A DNA stretch of 5,384 nucleotides from Paracoccaceae bacterium (GTDB taxonomy: Bacteria > Pseudomonadota > Alphaproteobacteria > Rhodobacterales > Rhodobacteraceae): positions 1-5,384 of the forward strand of contig JALQUQ010000196.1 of NCBI GenBank assembly GCA_023263735.1, written 5' to 3'. The notes under the pieces were generated by a model. That model ran no database searches. It was not told the DNA's origin and saw only the letters and a list, made by a program, of their open reading frames with translations. A program made the position numbers and the translations under genes. Every line of letters starts with the position of its first letter. Position 1 is the first letter of the stretch. Shown one piece after another: positions 5,367-5,384 of this stretch.

Positions 5367-5384
5367 TCAGAAAGTCATTGGCCC

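Noticed and set aside
1..5384. Transposons, CRISPR arrays, tRNA or rRNA genes, phage genes, riboswitches
   Set aside because: No transposase motifs, spaced direct repeats, tRNA-like cloverleaf ends or phage-type proteins were seen on either strand. No recognisable riboswitch fold was noted in the gaps, though a structure search was not possible.

Overview
The window is chromosomal DNA from an alphaproteobacterium, almost certainly a member of the Rhodobacteraceae (Rhodobacter/Roseobacter group). The evidence is the centre of the window. It carries the RegB/RegA (PrrB/PrrA) redox two-component locus in its classic arrangement, with regB divergent from senC-regA-hvrA. The RegA and RegB proteins read almost like the Rhodobacter sequences I remember. 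The DNA is moderately GC-rich by eye, with AT-rich intergenic gaps. I cannot assign a genus.

Layout, left to right. (1) Positions 1-1463, minus strand: the N-terminal 487 residues of a membrane-anchored, multi-PAS protein whose 3' end lies outside the window. (2) 1464-1574: an AT-rich gap with a TTAA-N7-TTAA (CtrA-type) box over a plausible -35 of the PAS gene. (3) 1575-2963, minus: regB, the membrane redox sensor kinase, with its phospho-acceptor His221, redox Cys261 and quinone-site motif GGLTNPF. (4) 2964-3053: a 90-bp divergent promoter region. (5) 3054-3674, plus: senC/prrC, a membrane-anchored Sco1-type copper and thiol protein. (6) 3740-4294, plus: regA, the response regulator, with Asp63 and a Fis-type helix-turn-helix. 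(7) 4365-4673, plus: an H-NS-type protein corresponding to HvrA/Spb. (8) 4683-5288, minus: a YfbR-like HD-domain phosphohydrolase, convergent with hvrA and only 9 bp away. (9) 5289-5384: upstream region of the HD gene with one small palindrome.

How the genes work together, from knowledge of the families. RegB senses the quinone pool and thiol redox state and controls phosphorylation of RegA. RegA regulates respiration, carbon and nitrogen fixation and, in phototrophs, photosynthesis genes. SenC delivers copper to cytochrome oxidase and may feed oxidase activity back to RegB. HvrA is an H-NS-like DNA-binding regulator that in Rhodobacter tunes photosynthesis and nitrogen genes. The HD protein is probably a housekeeping nucleotidase.

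I do not see a new type of system here. The most useful leads are regulatory: the CtrA-type box, the palindromes in the promoter gaps, a likely separate regA promoter, and a hairpin across the convergent stop codons.
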